Positions 41,350 to 50,649 of a stretch of 55,427 nt of DNA are shown here, piece after piece. Origin of the DNA: a bacterium (GTDB taxonomy: Bacteria > Vulcanimicrobiota > Vulcanimicrobiia > Vulcanimicrobiales > Vulcanimicrobiaceae); contig JAJYRH010000015.1 of NCBI GenBank assembly GCA_021794205.1, positions 1 to 55,427 on the forward strand, written 5' to 3'. Every line of letters begins with the position of its first letter. Position 1 is the stretch's first letter. The notes under the pieces were generated by a model that was not told the origin of the DNA, did no database searches, and saw only the letters and a list, made by a program, of their open reading frames with translations. The position numbers and the translations under genes are program-made.

Positions 41350-42622
41350 GAACGTTTGCGTTACCGTTGCTCTTTTGGTTGTAAATCTGCTCGCGCCTCT
41401 GCCGTTGTCGGCGAAGCCTTTGCGATGGGACGGCCCGCTCGACGAATCACAAGTCATAGCGCGGGCGCGAACCTCGTTTGATGCGCGGCTGGCGACAGTA
41501 AGCGCCGAAATTGCCGCCGAGCGCGCGCACTCGGAACGATCGTCGGCTCTACCGCAGGTGTCGGCGAGCGAAACCACCATGAAGTCGACGCTCACGCAAC
41601 TGGGAATGCCGGCGGCCCGACAAACGTATGCATCGCTGAACGTAAGCCTGCCGCTTTTTTCCCCGCAGGCGTGGGCGGCCACGCGCGCCGCGGGCTCGAG
41701 CGCATTTGCGGCCCGCGCGACTGCGGCGATGGCTGTGAACCAGGCCGTTAGCGAGGCCGTCGTTGCTTACGATGCGGCGGCGTTCGCTCGGGCAGTCGTA
41801 GGGCAGCGCGCGATCGATCTCCACGATCAACGGTCGCACCTTGCGTATACCGAAGAACGCGTACGAAGCGGTGCGGCACCGCGTTACCTCATCGCGCGCG
41901 ATAAAGCGGCGCTCGCGCAGGCGCAACAATCGGAACGAGACGCGCGTGCCGATGCGGTGCGTACCGTTCACGAACTCGAGGTGCTCTTGAACCTCGACCT
42001 TGCATCCAAACCTGTTCTCGCACTCAATACTCCGTCGCCGACGTTCGCTCTTAACGTGGCTGCACTCGAGCGGCTGGCGGAAACGCAGCGTCCCGACGTC
42101 GTCGCCGCCGAGCGTTCCGTTCGCGCCGCGCGCCAACGTGTGGCGGCTGCGCGCGATGGCTTTTTGCCGACGATCTTTGCTACCATGCAAAGCTATAATG
42201 GCACCTCGAGCCCGGCGTTAGGGAATGCCGGGGCGCAAATTGGTGTAACGGCTACGCTCCCGCTCTTCGATGGTGGATCGCGCGGTGCCGCGGTCCGACT
42301 CGCGCAACTCGAGTACGACCGTGCGCGGATCGAATTGGCTCGCACAAAACTTCGGGCGCGGGCCGACGTTCTCGATGCGTCGACCGATCTGAAGACCGCG
42401 CGGCTAAACCTCGCCACGGCAAACTCCGAATTACGCAGCGCGAAAATCGACATGCGCGTCACCAATCTGCGCGCTCGTGCGGGCAAGGGCATCGAACTGG
42501 AGGTCCTCGATGCGTTCGCGACGTTAGCCGGCGCTCGCGAGACCGTTCTCCGCGCAACCGCTCGTTACGATGATGCGCTTGCCCGGCTCCATGCCGCCGT
42601 AGGCGACTATGCGCCGCGATAA
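41342..42622 (+). CDS. TolC-family outer-membrane efflux channel
   Basis: 426 residues. A signal peptide (VCVTVALLVVNLLAPLPLSAKP) is followed by two OEP repeats of long coiled helices and short strands (YASLNVSLPLFSPQAWAATRAAG, then IGVTATLPLFDGGSRGAAVRLAQ), the hallmark of TolC-type channels. Its ATG lies 8 bp inside the pump gene. It is the last gene of the BlaI-M56-MFP-RND-TolC operon. Confidence 0.92.
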   Translation: MRRNVCVTVALLVVNLLAPLPLSAKPLRWDGPLDESQVIARARTSFDARLATVSAEIAAERAHSERSSALPQVSASETTMKSTLTQLGMPAARQTYASLNVSLPLFSPQAWAATRAAGSSAFAARATAAMAVNQAVSEAVVAYDAAAFARAVVGQRAIDLHDQRSHLAYTEERVRSGAAPRYLIARDKAALAQAQQSERDARADAVRTVHELEVLLNLDLASKPVLALNTPSPTFALNVAALERLAETQRPDVVAAERSVRAARQRVAAARDGFLPTIFATMQSYNGTSSPALGNAGAQIGVTATLPLFDGGSRGAAVRLAQLEYDRARIELARTKLRARADVLDASTDLKTARLNLATANSELRSAKIDMRVTNLRARAGKGIELEVLDAFATLAGARETVLRATARYDDALARLHAAVGDYAPR

Positions 42623-42683
42623 CGGAGCGGCAGGAGACACCTGGTTCTCTCCGGTCGCAGGCGCCTCCCTGCTCCCACGGCGC

Positions 42684-42712
42684 TTGACGCTGCTGCTGTT
42701 CCCGGGTAGAAT
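42684..42712 (+). promoter_or_regulatory. Promoter of rplM-rpsI
   Basis: TTGACG (42684-42689), 17-bp spacer and TAGAAT (42707-42712) form a near-consensus promoter. It predicts a leader of about 70 bases before the ATG at 42788. AGGAAG (42776-42781) is the ribosome site. Confidence 0.8.
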
Positions 42713-42787
42713 CCGGAGGTTGTCGCGGGCTAGCCCCGCGGCGGTTCCCTTCTTGTCCCCTCACCCCGAACTCTAGGAAGCCTCGAT

Positions 42788-43225
42788 ATGCGGACTTACC
42801 AACAGACTACGGCGCAGGCTACGCACGATTGGTTTATCGTCGATGCCGCCGGGCAGCGCTTAGGCACCCTCGCGGTGCGGATCGCGCGCGCCCTCTCTGG
42901 CAAGCACAAGCCCACCTGGACACCGCACATCGATGCCGGCGACCACGTCGTGGTCATCAATGCCGAGAAGATCGAGCTCGGCGGGAATAAGTGGGAACAG
43001 AAGGTCTACCATCGTCACAGCGGTTTTCCGGGCGGTCTCACCACCCAGACGGCGCGTCAGATTCACGAGAAGCACCCCGAGCGGCTCATCGAAAAAGCCG
43101 TCCGCGGAATGCTGCCGACCAATCGCATGCGCGACGTCCAGCTCACGCGCCTGCGCGTCTACCCCGGAACCGAGCATACCCACACTGCGCAGCAGCCGAA
43201 ATCGCTGCTCGAGGAGATTTCGTGA
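42788..43225 (+). CDS. rplM: 50S ribosomal protein L13
   Basis: 145 residues. Typical L13 landmarks are WFIVDAAGQRLGTLAVRIARALSGKHKP, HIDAGDHVVVINAEKIELGGNKW, YHRHSGFPGGL and AVRGMLPTNRM. It lies in the universal rplM-rpsI pair with a 4-bp GTGA overlap to rpsI. Confidence 0.97.
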   Translation: MRTYQQTTAQATHDWFIVDAAGQRLGTLAVRIARALSGKHKPTWTPHIDAGDHVVVINAEKIELGGNKWEQKVYHRHSGFPGGLTTQTARQIHEKHPERLIEKAVRGMLPTNRMRDVQLTRLRVYPGTEHTHTAQQPKSLLEEIS

Positions 43226-43611
43226 GCGAGTTCGTTCAGGCGACCGGTCGTCGCAAGCGCGCGGTAGCGCGCGTTCGCATGGCACTGGGCCAGGGCGTGA
43301 TTACCGTCAATAACAAGCCGTTCGATGAGTATTTTCCGCGCCCGCAGCTGCAGCAGATCGTCTGCCAGCCGCTCGAAGCGCTCGAGAGCCGTTCGCGCTA
43401 CGACGTGATCGTGAAGACCGAAGGCGGCGGCGTCACCGGACAAGCCGGTGCGATTCGCCACGGTATCGCGCGCGCGCTCGTCGTGATGGATGAAGCCAGC
43501 AAGGGCACGATGCGCAAGCACGGCCTGCTCACCCGCGATCCGCGCGAAAAAGAATCGAAGAAGTACGGCCGCAAACGCGCCCGCAAACGCTTCCAATTCA
43601 GCAAGCGCTAA
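43222..43611 (+). CDS. rpsI: 30S ribosomal protein S9
   Basis: 129 residues. ATGRRKRAVARVRMALGQGVITVNN at the N-terminus, VTGQAGAIRHGIARAL in the middle, and the basic tail ending KRFQFSKR that reaches the decoding site. GTG start overlapping the rplM stop. Confidence 0.97.
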   Translation: MSEFVQATGRRKRAVARVRMALGQGVITVNNKPFDEYFPRPQLQQIVCQPLEALESRSRYDVIVKTEGGGVTGQAGAIRHGIARALVVMDEASKGTMRKHGLLTRDPREKESKKYGRKRARKRFQFSKR

Positions 43612-43646
43612 AGACGCGCTTTGCCCTCGGCGCCCGCCTCGCTCTT

Positions 43647-44636
43647 TTGAGCGCGGCGGGCGTCGTCGCATCCATCCACCCCAGCGCCGCCTGGATCGAG
43701 CGCGGCTACGTCAACGGTGGTTACCCGGTCTGGCAGCATATCGCGCGCGCGATCGCCGCGCCGTTCCCGTTCTCGCTCGGCGATATCGTCGCGCTCGCGC
43801 TCCTCGCGTTTTTCGCACTCTCGCTGCGTCGCGGCCTGCGCGGACTCTTCGATGCGATGCTCGTGCTGCTGGTCGCCTACGCGTGGTTTGAAATTTCCTG
43901 GGGATGGAACTACGCGCGCGCGCCGATCGAAGCGCGCATCGGCACATTCGATGCGGCGGCGGTGAATCCGCAAGCCGTCGCGGCGTTGCGCCGAAAGGCG
44001 ATCGCCGAAATCGACGCGCTCGCGCCGCTCGCACACGCGCGCGAACGTGCCGGGTACGATCGCGCGGCTCTGCGGAACGCGTGGCTACCGGTCGTGCGAG
44101 CGCTCGGCGACCGGTGGAACCCGCACGTCGGCGCGCCGAAATGGACGATCGTCGGCCCGTTTATGGCGCTGAACGGAACCCAAGGCTTCATCAATCCCCT
44201 CACCTTGGAATCGCAGCTCGCTCCCGATCTGCTCTGGTTCGAAGTGCCCTTCGATCTCGCGCACGAATGGTCGCACGTCGCGGGATTCGCGCGCGAGGAT
44301 GAAGCGAATTATATCGGGGTGCTCGCATGTCTGCGCGATCCCGATCCCATCGCGCGTTACTCCGGGTGGATGAGCGTACTCTTCGCGTTGCCTCCGTTGC
44401 CGCGGTATGCAAAATCGACGTTCACGCCGCTGGTATGGAGCGATTTTGCAGCGATTCGCGCGCGCAACGCGCACAATCTCAACGTTGCGTTCGCGCGCTT
44501 TTCGTGGGGGACGTACAACCACTATCTTAAGAGCAATCACGTAGCGAGCGGCATCGCCAATTACGACGAAGTCACGCGGCTCTTGCTCGGTATTCCGCGC
44601 ACGCGATCCGGCCTGCCGCGCGTTACGGTTCGGTAA
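43647..44636 (+). CDS. DUF3810 membrane protein with HExxH motif
   Basis: 329 residues. N-terminal hydrophobic segments (IVALALLAFFALS, AMLVLLVAYAWFEISWGWNYAR) are followed by an extracytoplasmic zinc-protease-like domain. It carries FDLAHEWSHVAGFAREDEANYIG, with H206-E207-x-x-H210 and a downstream Glu typical of DUF3810. The reading frame stays open and hydrophobic upstream of TTG 43647 but offers no better start before the rpsI stop. The TTG is adopted with some doubt. It probably shares the ribosomal-protein transcript. Confidence 0.8.
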   Translation: MSAAGVVASIHPSAAWIERGYVNGGYPVWQHIARAIAAPFPFSLGDIVALALLAFFALSLRRGLRGLFDAMLVLLVAYAWFEISWGWNYARAPIEARIGTFDAAAVNPQAVAALRRKAIAEIDALAPLAHARERAGYDRAALRNAWLPVVRALGDRWNPHVGAPKWTIVGPFMALNGTQGFINPLTLESQLAPDLLWFEVPFDLAHEWSHVAGFAREDEANYIGVLACLRDPDPIARYSGWMSVLFALPPLPRYAKSTFTPLVWSDFAAIRARNAHNLNVAFARFSWGTYNHYLKSNHVASGIANYDEVTRLLLGIPRTRSGLPRVTVR

Positions 44637-44681
44637 TACCCCCGACATAGCGCGTCGATCTCGGGGCGGTACGATGCCCGC

Positions 44682-44891
44682 ATGTTCGACGTAGCAGCAT
44701 CCTTACAACCCGGTTTCGCCCGCGCCGACGCGGGAATCGCAGCGGGGCGCAGCGCGCTCGCGCGCAGCCAAGCGGAGGGCGGTACCGGCGAACGCGCGAT
44801 GGCCGCGCTCGCACGCAACGCGCTCTTCGGCGATGCATTGTTGGCCGCGATGCACGCGCGCCTCAGCGAGATTGCGAAGGCCGCGCGATGA
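44682..44891 (+). CDS. flgB: Diverged, shortened FlgB-like rod protein
   Basis: 69 residues. Only the C-terminal helix resembles FlgB (MAALARNALFGDALLAAMHARLSEI). The canonical N-terminal rod motif N-x-A-N-x-x-T-P-G is absent and the protein is about half normal length. The call rests largely on position directly before a FlgC-like gene (4-bp overlap) in a basal-body cluster. Confidence 0.55.
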   Translation: MFDVAASLQPGFARADAGIAAGRSALARSQAEGGTGERAMAALARNALFGDALLAAMHARLSEIAKAAR

Positions 44892-45220
44892 GCCTCGATC
44901 TTTTAGCGAGCGCCGCCGACGGCATGGCGGCGCAACGGAGTGCGCTCGACGTCTACGCGCGCAACGTCGCCGCGGCGCAGGCCGCAGGCCCGCGCGGACG
45001 GTACGCGCGCAGCGTGCCGGCCTTCGCTTTGGTTCGCGATCGCAACGGCGTGCGGCGGCTGCGCTTTCTCGGCGCTCGCAGCGATCCCACGCGGGGTGTG
45101 AATCTGGTCACGGAGATGGTTGCCGTGCTCGATGCATCGCGCGCCTATGCCGCCGATGCGGCGCTCTTCTCGATCGGCAAGCATGCGATCGAACGCACGA
45201 TCGCCGTGGAGCAGCCATGA
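44888..45220 (+). CDS. flgC: FlgC-like proximal rod protein
   Basis: 110 residues. The N-terminus SLDLLASAADGMAAQRSALDVYARNVAAAQ follows the FlgC helix, but the N-x-A-N asparagines are partly lost. The C-terminal helix VNLVTEMVAVLDASRAYAADAALF is the standard FlgC ending. The middle D-P-x-H-P...GYV region is reduced. It overlaps flgB and fliE by 4 bp each. Confidence 0.75.
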   Translation: MSLDLLASAADGMAAQRSALDVYARNVAAAQAAGPRGRYARSVPAFALVRDRNGVRRLRFLGARSDPTRGVNLVTEMVAVLDASRAYAADAALFSIGKHAIERTIAVEQP

Positions 45221-45483
45221 ACGTCCGACCGATCGTTCCCGACGCCGCCGTCGTCGCGAATGCGCCGGCCGTCGCGCCCCATTCGTTTGCCGGCATCGTC
45301 GACGCGCTCGGCGCGACGCTTCGCGCCGGATCGCGAGCGGAGGATGCCTTCGCCGCAGGGAGCGGTTCGCTGCGCGATGCGGTCTACGCGCGCGCGAAGG
45401 CCGACGTCGCCGTCGAGGTCGCCGCCGCCGAAGTACGGCATGCCGCGCAAGCGCTACAATCGATTCTGACGATGCAGGTGTAG
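45217..45483 (+). CDS. fliE: FliE-like MS-ring/rod junction protein
   Basis: 88 residues. The C-terminal half (LRDAVYARAKADVAVEVAAAEVRHAAQALQSILTMQV) fits the FliE helix that ends near the I-x-x-M-Q-V motif. The N-terminal half is Ala-rich and diverged. Placement between flgC and fliF is canonical. Confidence 0.78.
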   Translation: MNVRPIVPDAAVVANAPAVAPHSFAGIVDALGATLRAGSRAEDAFAAGSGSLRDAVYARAKADVAVEVAAAEVRHAAQALQSILTMQV

Positions 45484-45484
45484 G

Positions 45485-46948
45485 GTGGAGTCGCTCGCGA
45501 CGTGGGTTGGGCGATGGAATGCAACGAGCGCGCGCACGCGGATGGCGATCGGCGCCGCAGCGCTCGTCGCGATTCTCGCCTCCGCGGGCTACGGCATCGT
45601 GCTGCATCCCGCGCGCGGCCCGCTCTTTTCGAGCCCGCTCTATCCGGGACAGCTCGCAGAGATCGAAGAGCAGCTCGCTGCCTGGAACGAAGGCTTCACC
45701 CCGATCGATCGCAACGTCGTCGTCGCCGACGGACGCCGCAGCACCCTGCTGCTGCGCCTCGCGCTCGCGGGGCTGCCGCACGCTCACGTCGCCGATAGCA
45801 CCGAGGCGCTCGCCGGAATCGGCGTGCTCACGCCGCAGAGCGTCGTCGACGCGCAGACGCGCGTCGGTCTCGCCGGCGATATCGAACGTGCGCTCCGCGG
45901 CATGCATGGAGTGCGCGATGCACGCGTGATCGTCGCACCGGCGCGGCGAGCATCCTTCGCCGACGAGAGTGCGGCGCCGGCGACGGCGAGCGTGCGCATT
46001 CGCAGCATCGACGGTATGCAGATCGATGCCGATGAAGCGCGCGGCATTCGCCGCTTCGTTGCGGCGAGCGTTCCGGAGCTGACACCGCAACGCGTCACGC
46101 TGCTCGACGATCGCGGTAATGCCTTCGATGCGGTCGCAGAGGCGGGAAACGCCGGCGACGCGCTGCTCGAGCGGAGGCTGCAGAGCACGCTCGACCGTGC
46201 CTTCGGCGCGGGAAGCACGATCGTGCGCGTCGTCGACGAACGCGATCCGGCGCGGCGCATCGTGTCGACGCTCACGCGCGCCCCGTACGGCGGCGCAGCG
46301 TTGAACGAAAGCACGACGAGCGAAAGCTATCGCAAAGGCGGCCTGGGATACGACCGTTCCAGCGCGCAGCGCGAACGCGGCCTCGCGCAGCGACGCGTTC
46401 GCGAATCGGTTCCCGCCGGAGCGTTGCGCAGGCGCGATGTCGCCGTGTTGGTCGACGCACGGCGTATCGCCGACCTGGGGGCGATTCGTTCGCTCGTGCG
46501 CGCCGCGGCGGGGATCGATACGCAGCGTGGCGACCGGCTCGTGGTTGAGGCGCTGCCGTTCACGCAGCCGCGGCATCGCTCGCGCGACGGGTGGTGGCTT
46601 GCATACGGAGCGATCGTGCCGCTGCTCCCGAGCGTTCTCGGGATCCTCGCGCTGCTCTTCGTGCTGCGAGCGCTGCGCGCGCCGTTGCGTTGGGCGGCAC
46701 GCATCGCGCTACGAGCGTTGCGAACGCGCCCCACCGTTCGCGAGATCGGCGGCTACGCACCGATGCAGTTGCGCGGCGCACTTCGCGACGAACCGCCGCA
46801 CGCCGCAGCGGCGATGATGTCCGCGCTGCCCGCATCGACGGTCGCGGCGGTGCTCGAACTCTATCCTCCCGAAGAGCGCGCCGCGATCTTGCGGAACATG
46901 GCGCGCACGCGCAGCCCGCTGGTGCCGAGCGCCGACGAGTTCTTCTGA
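45485..46948 (+). CDS. fliF: FliF MS-ring protein with a C-terminal FliG-middle-domain-like extension
   Basis: 487 residues. First transmembrane helix at about 20-40, ring-building domains (PLFSSPLYPGQLAEIEEQLAAWN; GDIERALRGMHGVRDARVIVA), second helix at about 369-396 (WWLAYGAIVPLLPSVLGILALLFVL). After it, residues about 424-473 (QLRGALRDEPPHAAAAMMSAL, VAAVLELYPPEERAAIL) follow the FliG middle-domain EHPQ pattern, where normal FliF has only a short FliG-binding tail. No separate fliG follows. GTG start one base after the fliE stop. Confidence 0.88.
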   Translation: MESLATWVGRWNATSARTRMAIGAAALVAILASAGYGIVLHPARGPLFSSPLYPGQLAEIEEQLAAWNEGFTPIDRNVVVADGRRSTLLLRLALAGLPHAHVADSTEALAGIGVLTPQSVVDAQTRVGLAGDIERALRGMHGVRDARVIVAPARRASFADESAAPATASVRIRSIDGMQIDADEARGIRRFVAASVPELTPQRVTLLDDRGNAFDAVAEAGNAGDALLERRLQSTLDRAFGAGSTIVRVVDERDPARRIVSTLTRAPYGGAALNESTTSESYRKGGLGYDRSSAQRERGLAQRRVRESVPAGALRRRDVAVLVDARRIADLGAIRSLVRAAAGIDTQRGDRLVVEALPFTQPRHRSRDGWWLAYGAIVPLLPSVLGILALLFVLRALRAPLRWAARIALRALRTRPTVREIGGYAPMQLRGALRDEPPHAAAAMMSALPASTVAAVLELYPPEERAAILRNMARTRSPLVPSADEFF

Positions 46949-46949
46949 G

Positions 46950-47441
46950 ATGCGGAACGACGAATTTATCGCACTCGATGCGTGGTTTGCGCGTGGCCGC
47001 ACCGTTGCGCCGACGCCGCCGAGCGAGGATAGCGCGATCCTCGAACCGCTCGCCGAGGCGAGCGATGGAAGCTGCGACGATGCGCGGGAGCGTGCCGTTG
47101 CGGAGAGCCGCCGATGGTACGCGCGCCTGCACGACGCGCTCGATGCCGCCTGCGAACGCCTGCTCTGCGAGCTCGCCGCCGGCGTGCTCGCGCGCGAACT
47201 GCAGCTCGCCCCCTGCGATCTCGCCGCCCTGCTCGCCGACGTGCGCGAGGAGATGCTCGGCGAACCGCTTTGCATACGCCTGCACCCCGACGATTGCGCG
47301 CTCTGGAACGATCCCTCGTTGCCGTGCCGCGCCGATGCGGCGCTCGCTCCCGGCGACGCGGTGTTGGAATTGCGGGAAGGAAGCATCGACGCACGATTCG
47401 GCGTGCGCTTGCAAACGGTGCTCGACGCATGTACGGCGTGA
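46950..47441 (+). CDS. fliH: FliH-like export ATPase regulator
   Basis: 163 residues, shorter than usual FliH. A helical middle (RAVAESRRWYARLHDALDAACERLL) leads to a C-terminal FliH/SctL-like domain ([48 protein letters not shown]). It lies between fliF and fliI, where fliG is normally also found. It overlaps fliI by 13 bp. Confidence 0.75.
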   Translation: MRNDEFIALDAWFARGRTVAPTPPSEDSAILEPLAEASDGSCDDARERAVAESRRWYARLHDALDAACERLLCELAAGVLARELQLAPCDLAALLADVREEMLGEPLCIRLHPDDCALWNDPSLPCRADAALAPGDAVLELREGSIDARFGVRLQTVLDACTA

Positions 47442-48655
47442 GCTGCGGCGAGATTCTCGCGGTCAGTGCCGGAACGATCGAAGCGTCGTTACCCGGCGTG
47501 CACCTCGGTTCGCGCGTGCGCATGGAGAGCGGCGAGCGCGGCGTCGTGGTGGCGCTGCGAGAGATGCGCGCCAGCATCGTGCCGTTCGACGCATTGGATG
47601 CGGCGCGCCCCGGGACGGCGTTGTACGCCGCACCGCAGGACGAACGCACGACGCTGGGGAGCGCGCTCTTCGGGCGCAGCTGCAACGGCAGCGGCGAAGC
47701 GATCGACGGCGGTGCGCCGATACGCGGTGCGCGCCGTCGTCCGTTCTTCTGCGCGCCCGCGCCCTGCGACCGGGTGCCGATCGATCGCCCATTATGGAGC
47801 GGCGTCCGCGCCGTCGATACCCTGCTCGCGTTCGGTCGCGGAGCGCGCATCGGCGTGCTCGGCGGTGCCGGCGTTGGCAAAACGACGCTGCTCGATACCA
47901 TCGCGCGCGGATGTGCTGCCGAGGCGGTGATCTATGCGGCAATCGGCGAACGCGGGCGCGAAGCGGAACGCGCGATCGCGCGCACCGACGACCGCACCAC
48001 GACCATCGTTGCCACCGGCGACGATCGAGCGGCGGAATGGGTGGCGGCCGCGGAGTTTGCGATGGCGCACGCGGTGCATCTGCGCGCGCGCGGCCTGCAC
48101 GTGCTGCTGCTCTGCGATAGCCTCGCACGCTACGCAAACGCCTTGCGCGAACTCGCGCTCGTGCGCGGAGAACCGCTCGGGCGCGGCGGCTGGCCGCCGA
48201 GCGTCGTTCCGGCGCTCGCGCGATGGTTGGAATCGGCGGGTGCGACGCGGCACGGCTCGATCACCATCGTCGCTACGGTGCTCGCAGCCGACGTCGAGGA
48301 CCCGTTGCTCGACGCGACGCGCGCGCTGCTCGACGGACATATCGCGCTCTCGCCCGCGCTCGCACACGCGGGACGCTTCCCGGCGATCGATATTCCCGGC
48401 AGCCGCTCGCGGACGATGGATGCCGTCGTCGCGCCGGAGCACCTCGTTGCAGCGAATCGCGTCCGGGAGGCGATCTGTTTGCTCGAGCGGAGCGCGGACG
48501 CCCGCGCACTCGGCATGCTCGGCGACGACCCCCGGCTCTTGGCCGCGGTCGCCGCCGAGCCGGAGCTCCGCGCGCTCCTCGAACAGGGCCCCGAGCCCGT
48601 CGAACCCGAGCGGAGCCTGCGGATCCTCGCCGAAGCTGCCGATAAACTTCTATGA
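47429..48655 (+). CDS. fliI: Flagellum/type III export ATPase FliI
   Basis: 408 residues. Walker [12 protein letters not shown] (Lys151), catalytic Glu region [13 protein letters not shown], Walker [20 protein letters not shown], and [19 protein letters not shown] in the C-terminal part. It powers substrate unfolding at the export gate. It is about 30 residues shorter than typical FliI, mainly in the C-terminal domain. It overlaps fliH and the downstream transglycosylase gene. Confidence 0.92.
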   Translation: MYGVSCGEILAVSAGTIEASLPGVHLGSRVRMESGERGVVVALREMRASIVPFDALDAARPGTALYAAPQDERTTLGSALFGRSCNGSGEAIDGGAPIRGARRRPFFCAPAPCDRVPIDRPLWSGVRAVDTLLAFGRGARIGVLGGAGVGKTTLLDTIARGCAAEAVIYAAIGERGREAERAIARTDDRTTTIVATGDDRAAEWVAAAEFAMAHAVHLRARGLHVLLLCDSLARYANALRELALVRGEPLGRGGWPPSVVPALARWLESAGATRHGSITIVATVLAADVEDPLLDATRALLDGHIALSPALAHAGRFPAIDIPGSRSRTMDAVVAPEHLVAANRVREAICLLERSADARALGMLGDDPRLLAAVAAEPELRALLEQGPEPVEPERSLRILAEAADKLL

Positions 48656-49326
48656 ACGTGGGCATCTTCTCGGATATCGCAGCAGTCCAGCAGCGCATCG
48701 CCAGCATCGTCGGCGGTGGGCAGCCTGCCGCGCCCGTCGCTCCTCCCGTCGCCCCCGTGGCGAGCCCCGGGACTGGCGTCGACGGCCTGCCGATACTCTC
48801 GCCGGGCTCCGGCCCCTTCGCAGCGCTCGTTCAGGCTGCGCTCGAGGGGCAGGGCGGCGCATCCGCGGCTGGAGCGCTCGCCGCTGCGAACGCCTCGGCG
48901 CCCGCCCCGGTGCCCTCCGCGCAGATCGCCGCGCTCGCCCAAGGGCAGGGCTCGATCTGGGGCGTCGACCCGAAGCTGATCACCGCCGTGATCGCCAATG
49001 AGTCCGGCTTCAACGCCAACGCGACATCGAAAGTCGGCGCGCAGGGGCTGATGCAACTGATGCCCGCGACCGCTCGCGCGCTCGGCGTGAGCGACCCATT
49101 CGATCCCACGCAAAATGTCGCCGGCGGTACGCGCTACCTGCGCGGCCTCCTCGATCGCTTCCACGGCGATACCAAACTCGCGATCGCCGCGTATAATGCC
49201 GGGCCGGGCGCGGTCGAAAAATACGGCGGCGTGCCGCCCTATCCCGAGACGCAAAATTACGTGCAGAACGTGCTCTCGAGTTACGAGCGCTACCAAGCGC
49301 AAGGCTTGCCGGGCCAAACTCCGTAA
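48652..49326 (+). CDS. SLT-type lytic transglycosylase
   Basis: 224 residues. An Ala/Pro-rich N-terminal half (about 1-100) precedes a compact lysozyme-like domain. The catalytic Glu117 is in VIANESGFN, followed by [34 protein letters not shown] and [17 protein letters not shown]. No obvious signal peptide is present, so it may be exported by the flagellar system to open peptidoglycan for the rod. Its start overlaps the fliI stop (ATGA). Confidence 0.9.
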   Translation: MNVGIFSDIAAVQQRIASIVGGGQPAAPVAPPVAPVASPGTGVDGLPILSPGSGPFAALVQAALEGQGGASAAGALAAANASAPAPVPSAQIAALAQGQGSIWGVDPKLITAVIANESGFNANATSKVGAQGLMQLMPATARALGVSDPFDPTQNVAGGTRYLRGLLDRFHGDTKLAIAAYNAGPGAVEKYGGVPPYPETQNYVQNVLSSYERYQAQGLPGQTP

Positions 49327-49383
49327 CGCCGCGTTCACGTTTGCGCGACGTGCGCGCAATTGTCGCAGCGCACGATAGGGCGT

Positions 49384-49926
49384 ATGAACGCCTACATCGA
49401 CGACGTCCGCTACTCGGTGCTCTCCGCACCACTCGCGCAGATCGACCGCCGCGCACTCTCGCAGGCGTGGATCAGCGCGCTCCATCTCTCGAAGGCGCCC
49501 ATCGCTCGCCGTGCATCGTCGCCCGCGCGCCCGCCGCGCCGCGCTCGCGTTGCTTTTCCGGCGCTCTCGCGGCCGGAAGCTCTCGCGCGCGATACCGCGA
49601 GCGCACCTGCGGCGGCGGCGTGCACGCGCGCGATCGCTCCCATTCTCGCCGGCGGCGAACGACGTACCGCGCGGAGCACGCTCGCGCGCCGCATCGTCGA
49701 ATTGCTCCTCGCACCGCACAATAGCGCGCACCGTTGTACGCTCGCGCTCGGCGGTGCGAAGGGGCGCGTGCATCTGCTGTTGGGTGGGAGCGATCGACGG
49801 TTGCATCTCGTCGCACTCTGCTCGCCGAGGGTGCGCGATGAGGTGACGCGCGCGTTGCGCGAAGTGCGGTACGCGCTCGCCGCACGAGGTATTTTGGCGA
49901 CGAGCGATCTGCGGGAATTTGCGTAA
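49384..49926 (+). CDS. Hypothetical, FliK-C-like flagellar cluster protein
   Basis: 188 residues. A basic, Pro/Ala/Arg-rich N-terminal half precedes a C-terminal domain (CTLALGGAKGRVHLLLGGSDRRLHLVALCSPRVRDEVTRALREVRYALAARG). Its pattern resembles the FliK C-terminal domain, with alternating strands and a final helix ending L-x-x-x-G. The match is weak and the protein is half the length of ordinary FliK. It sits between the transglycosylase and a rod/hook-like protein, which favours a hook-length or substrate-switch role. Confidence 0.5.
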   Translation: MNAYIDDVRYSVLSAPLAQIDRRALSQAWISALHLSKAPIARRASSPARPPRRARVAFPALSRPEALARDTASAPAAAACTRAIAPILAGGERRTARSTLARRIVELLLAPHNSAHRCTLALGGAKGRVHLLLGGSDRRLHLVALCSPRVRDEVTRALREVRYALAARGILATSDLREFA

Positions 49927-50649
49927 ATGAACGGCGTCGGTATCGATACCGTGCGCGCGTTCGAACGGATCGAGGAGGCGAAAGCACGCGTCGGGCGCGC
50001 CTTTACTCCCGGTGCGGAGCCCCGCGCGGGCGATAGCGCGTCGGGAGCGACTCCCCGGCGCTCGCTCGATCCGCTGAGCGTCGCCGCACCCGAGGGCGCG
50101 CGTTTCGTCGTGCGATTGCGCGATGGCACGGACGCGTATACGGCAGACGGCGGCTTTTCGCTGCGCGAGGGCGCGCTCGTCGACGCGCGCGGCGATGCGG
50201 TGCTGGGATACGTTCGCCCCGGTGCACCGTTGCAACCGCTCCGCATCGATCCGGTCGATCGCGCGTTAAACGAAGTGCGCGACGTTCGGCTCGACGCTGA
50301 TGGATCGCTGCGATACGAGCGCGAGCTTTTCAATCCGCGCGCCGGGCGCACCGAGCGCGAGCGCCTTCTCGTCGGGCGCGTCGCGCTCGCGCGCTTTCCC
50401 GCAGGGAGCCGCCTCGGTGCGATCGATGCGAGCACCGATCGCGCACCCGAAGGAGTGGCGGCGCATCTCGGTGTGCCGGGCGAGCGAGGATTTGCGGCGC
50501 TCGTGCCGCACGCACGCGCGCGCAGCGGCGTCGCCGTCGATGCAAGTTTGACGCGTCTGCAAGATGCCTACCTACAGTTGGAGGCACTGCTCGCCGCTCA
50601 CAAAGCGCAAGGATCGGTGGCGAAAACCACGATGGATCTGCTGAAGTGA
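49927..50649 (+). CDS. FlgF/FlgG/FlgE-like rod-hook protein, diverged
   Basis: 240 residues. The central block YTADGGFSLREGALVDARGDAVLGY is the signature of flagellar rod/hook proteins. VRDVRLDADGSLRYE and VGRVALARFPAGSRLGAID follow in family order, and the C-terminal helix is LTRLQDAYLQLEALLAAHKAQG. The conserved N-terminal N-x-A-N helix motif is missing. Which rod or hook protein it replaces cannot be told. It overlaps the next gene by GTGA. Confidence 0.65.
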   Translation: MNGVGIDTVRAFERIEEAKARVGRAFTPGAEPRAGDSASGATPRRSLDPLSVAAPEGARFVVRLRDGTDAYTADGGFSLREGALVDARGDAVLGYVRPGAPLQPLRIDPVDRALNEVRDVRLDADGSLRYERELFNPRAGRTERERLLVGRVALARFPAGSRLGAIDASTDRAPEGVAAHLGVPGERGFAALVPHARARSGVAVDASLTRLQDAYLQLEALLAAHKAQGSVAKTTMDLLK

